NCBI GenBank assembly: GCA_023262645.1
Contig: JALRAA010000085.1
Span: 1-6,465 of the forward strand
DNA length: 6,465 nucleotides
Direction of reading: 5' to 3'
DNA from: Burkholderiaceae bacterium
GTDB lineage: Bacteria; Pseudomonadota; Gammaproteobacteria; Burkholderiales; Burkholderiaceae_C
The notes under the pieces were generated by a model, which saw only the letters and a program-made list of their open reading frames with translations, searched no databases and had not been told where the DNA came from. This document shows, piece by piece, positions 6,046-6,465 of the stretch. Position numbers and translations under genes: made by a program. Positions within the stretch are counted from its first letter, which is position 1; every line of letters begins with the position of its first letter.

Positions 6046-6465
6046 TCAGATTGGCACCCCAATCAAATCCAGCCCTTGTGAATCCACAATTTTTACTTTG
6101 GTGAATTCGCCGGTTCGATAAGTTTTGCTTACTTTTTCAGGCGGCAACAAGTGGATAACGCCATCCACCTCTGGCGCATCGCGATAACTGCGGCCCACAC
6201 CACCTGCACGGCCCAAAGATTTCGACTGGTCCACCAAAACTTGCATGGTCGAACCCTTTAGGCTTGTGATTTTTTTGGCAGAGATGCTTTGTGCCGCTGA
6301 CATGAATTCAGACTGACGCTCTTGTCTCAGTTCTATCGGCAGCATGCCCGGCAATTCATTGGCTGTCGCACCTTCTACGGCACTGTATGCAAAGCATCCT
6401 GCGTGGTCGATTTGGGCTTCTTTCAGAAAATCCAACATGTGTTGAAATTCAGAGGGTGTCTCGCC
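6046..6465 (-). CDS. rimO: Ribosomal protein S12 methylthiotransferase RimO, C-terminal 139 residues, cut by the window edge
   Basis: RimO is a radical-SAM iron-sulfur enzyme that adds a methylthio group to a conserved aspartate of ribosomal protein S12. The visible part begins GETPSEFQHMLDFLKEAQ, the end of the radical-SAM barrel with the GET of the family's FPGET motif. GCFAYSAVEGATANELPG follows, which is typical of RimO rather than of its tRNA-modifying relative MiaB. After a linker helix, the last 65 or so residues form a TRAM domain (MQVLVDQ, GRSYRDAPEVDGVIHL, GEFTKVKIVDSQGLDLIG) that recognises the substrate. The [4Fe-4S]-binding CxxxCxxC and the N-terminal UPF0004 domain lie outside the window. 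The stop is TGA at 6048-6046. It points the same way as rnr, with the oppositely oriented tRNA-Leu between them. Confidence 0.93.
   Translation of the reverse strand, partial: GETPSEFQHMLDFLKEAQIDHAGCFAYSAVEGATANELPGMLPIELRQERQSEFMSAAQSISAKKITSLKGSTMQVLVDQSKSLGRAGGVGRSYRDAPEVDGVIHLLPPEKVSKTYRTGEFTKVKIVDSQGLDLIGVPI

Overview
The window is a housekeeping stretch of a bacterial chromosome, most likely from a betaproteobacterium of the order Burkholderiales, possibly Comamonadaceae. The basis is the wording of S2, EF-Ts, RNase R and RimO as I remember these families; no search was run. Base composition looks close to 50% GC, on the low side for that group. There is no phage, transposon, CRISPR or toxin-antitoxin signature.

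Layout from left to right. The left edge holds the first 195 codons of tsf (EF-Ts, minus strand, cut by the window), preceded by rpsB (ribosomal protein S2, minus strand). Together they form the conserved rpsB-tsf translation operon, with a terminator-like hairpin between the genes. A 204-bp intergenic region (1429-1632) separates rpsB from a divergent plus-strand gene for a DadA-like FAD-dependent amine oxidoreductase, and it carries candidate promoters for both directions. That gene meets a minus-strand short-chain dehydrogenase (SDR) gene tail to tail, and the two stop codons share one TTAA. The SDR gene lies 19 bp downstream of rnr (RNase R) on the same strand, with a strong ribosome binding site, so the two are probably co-transcribed. 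On the plus strand, head to head with rnr, is a tRNA-Leu(CAG) gene. At the right edge is the C-terminal part of rimO (S12 methylthiotransferase, minus strand, cut by the window).

Most of the content concerns protein synthesis and RNA turnover: S2, EF-Ts, S12 modification, tRNA-Leu and RNase R, which degrades structured RNA and takes part in rRNA/tRNA quality control. The DadA-like and SDR genes are metabolic genes without an obvious link to the rest.

The most interesting point is the 5' end of rnr. The reading frame stays open through the antisense strand of the tRNA, but no ATG, GTG or TTG sits where RNase R should begin. The expected position, 5 nt after a GAGG ribosome binding site, reads ATC (Ile). 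The same bases, read on the other strand, form the TATGAT -10 box of the tRNA-Leu promoter. I found no convincing new multi-gene system; the remaining points are regulatory and architectural.
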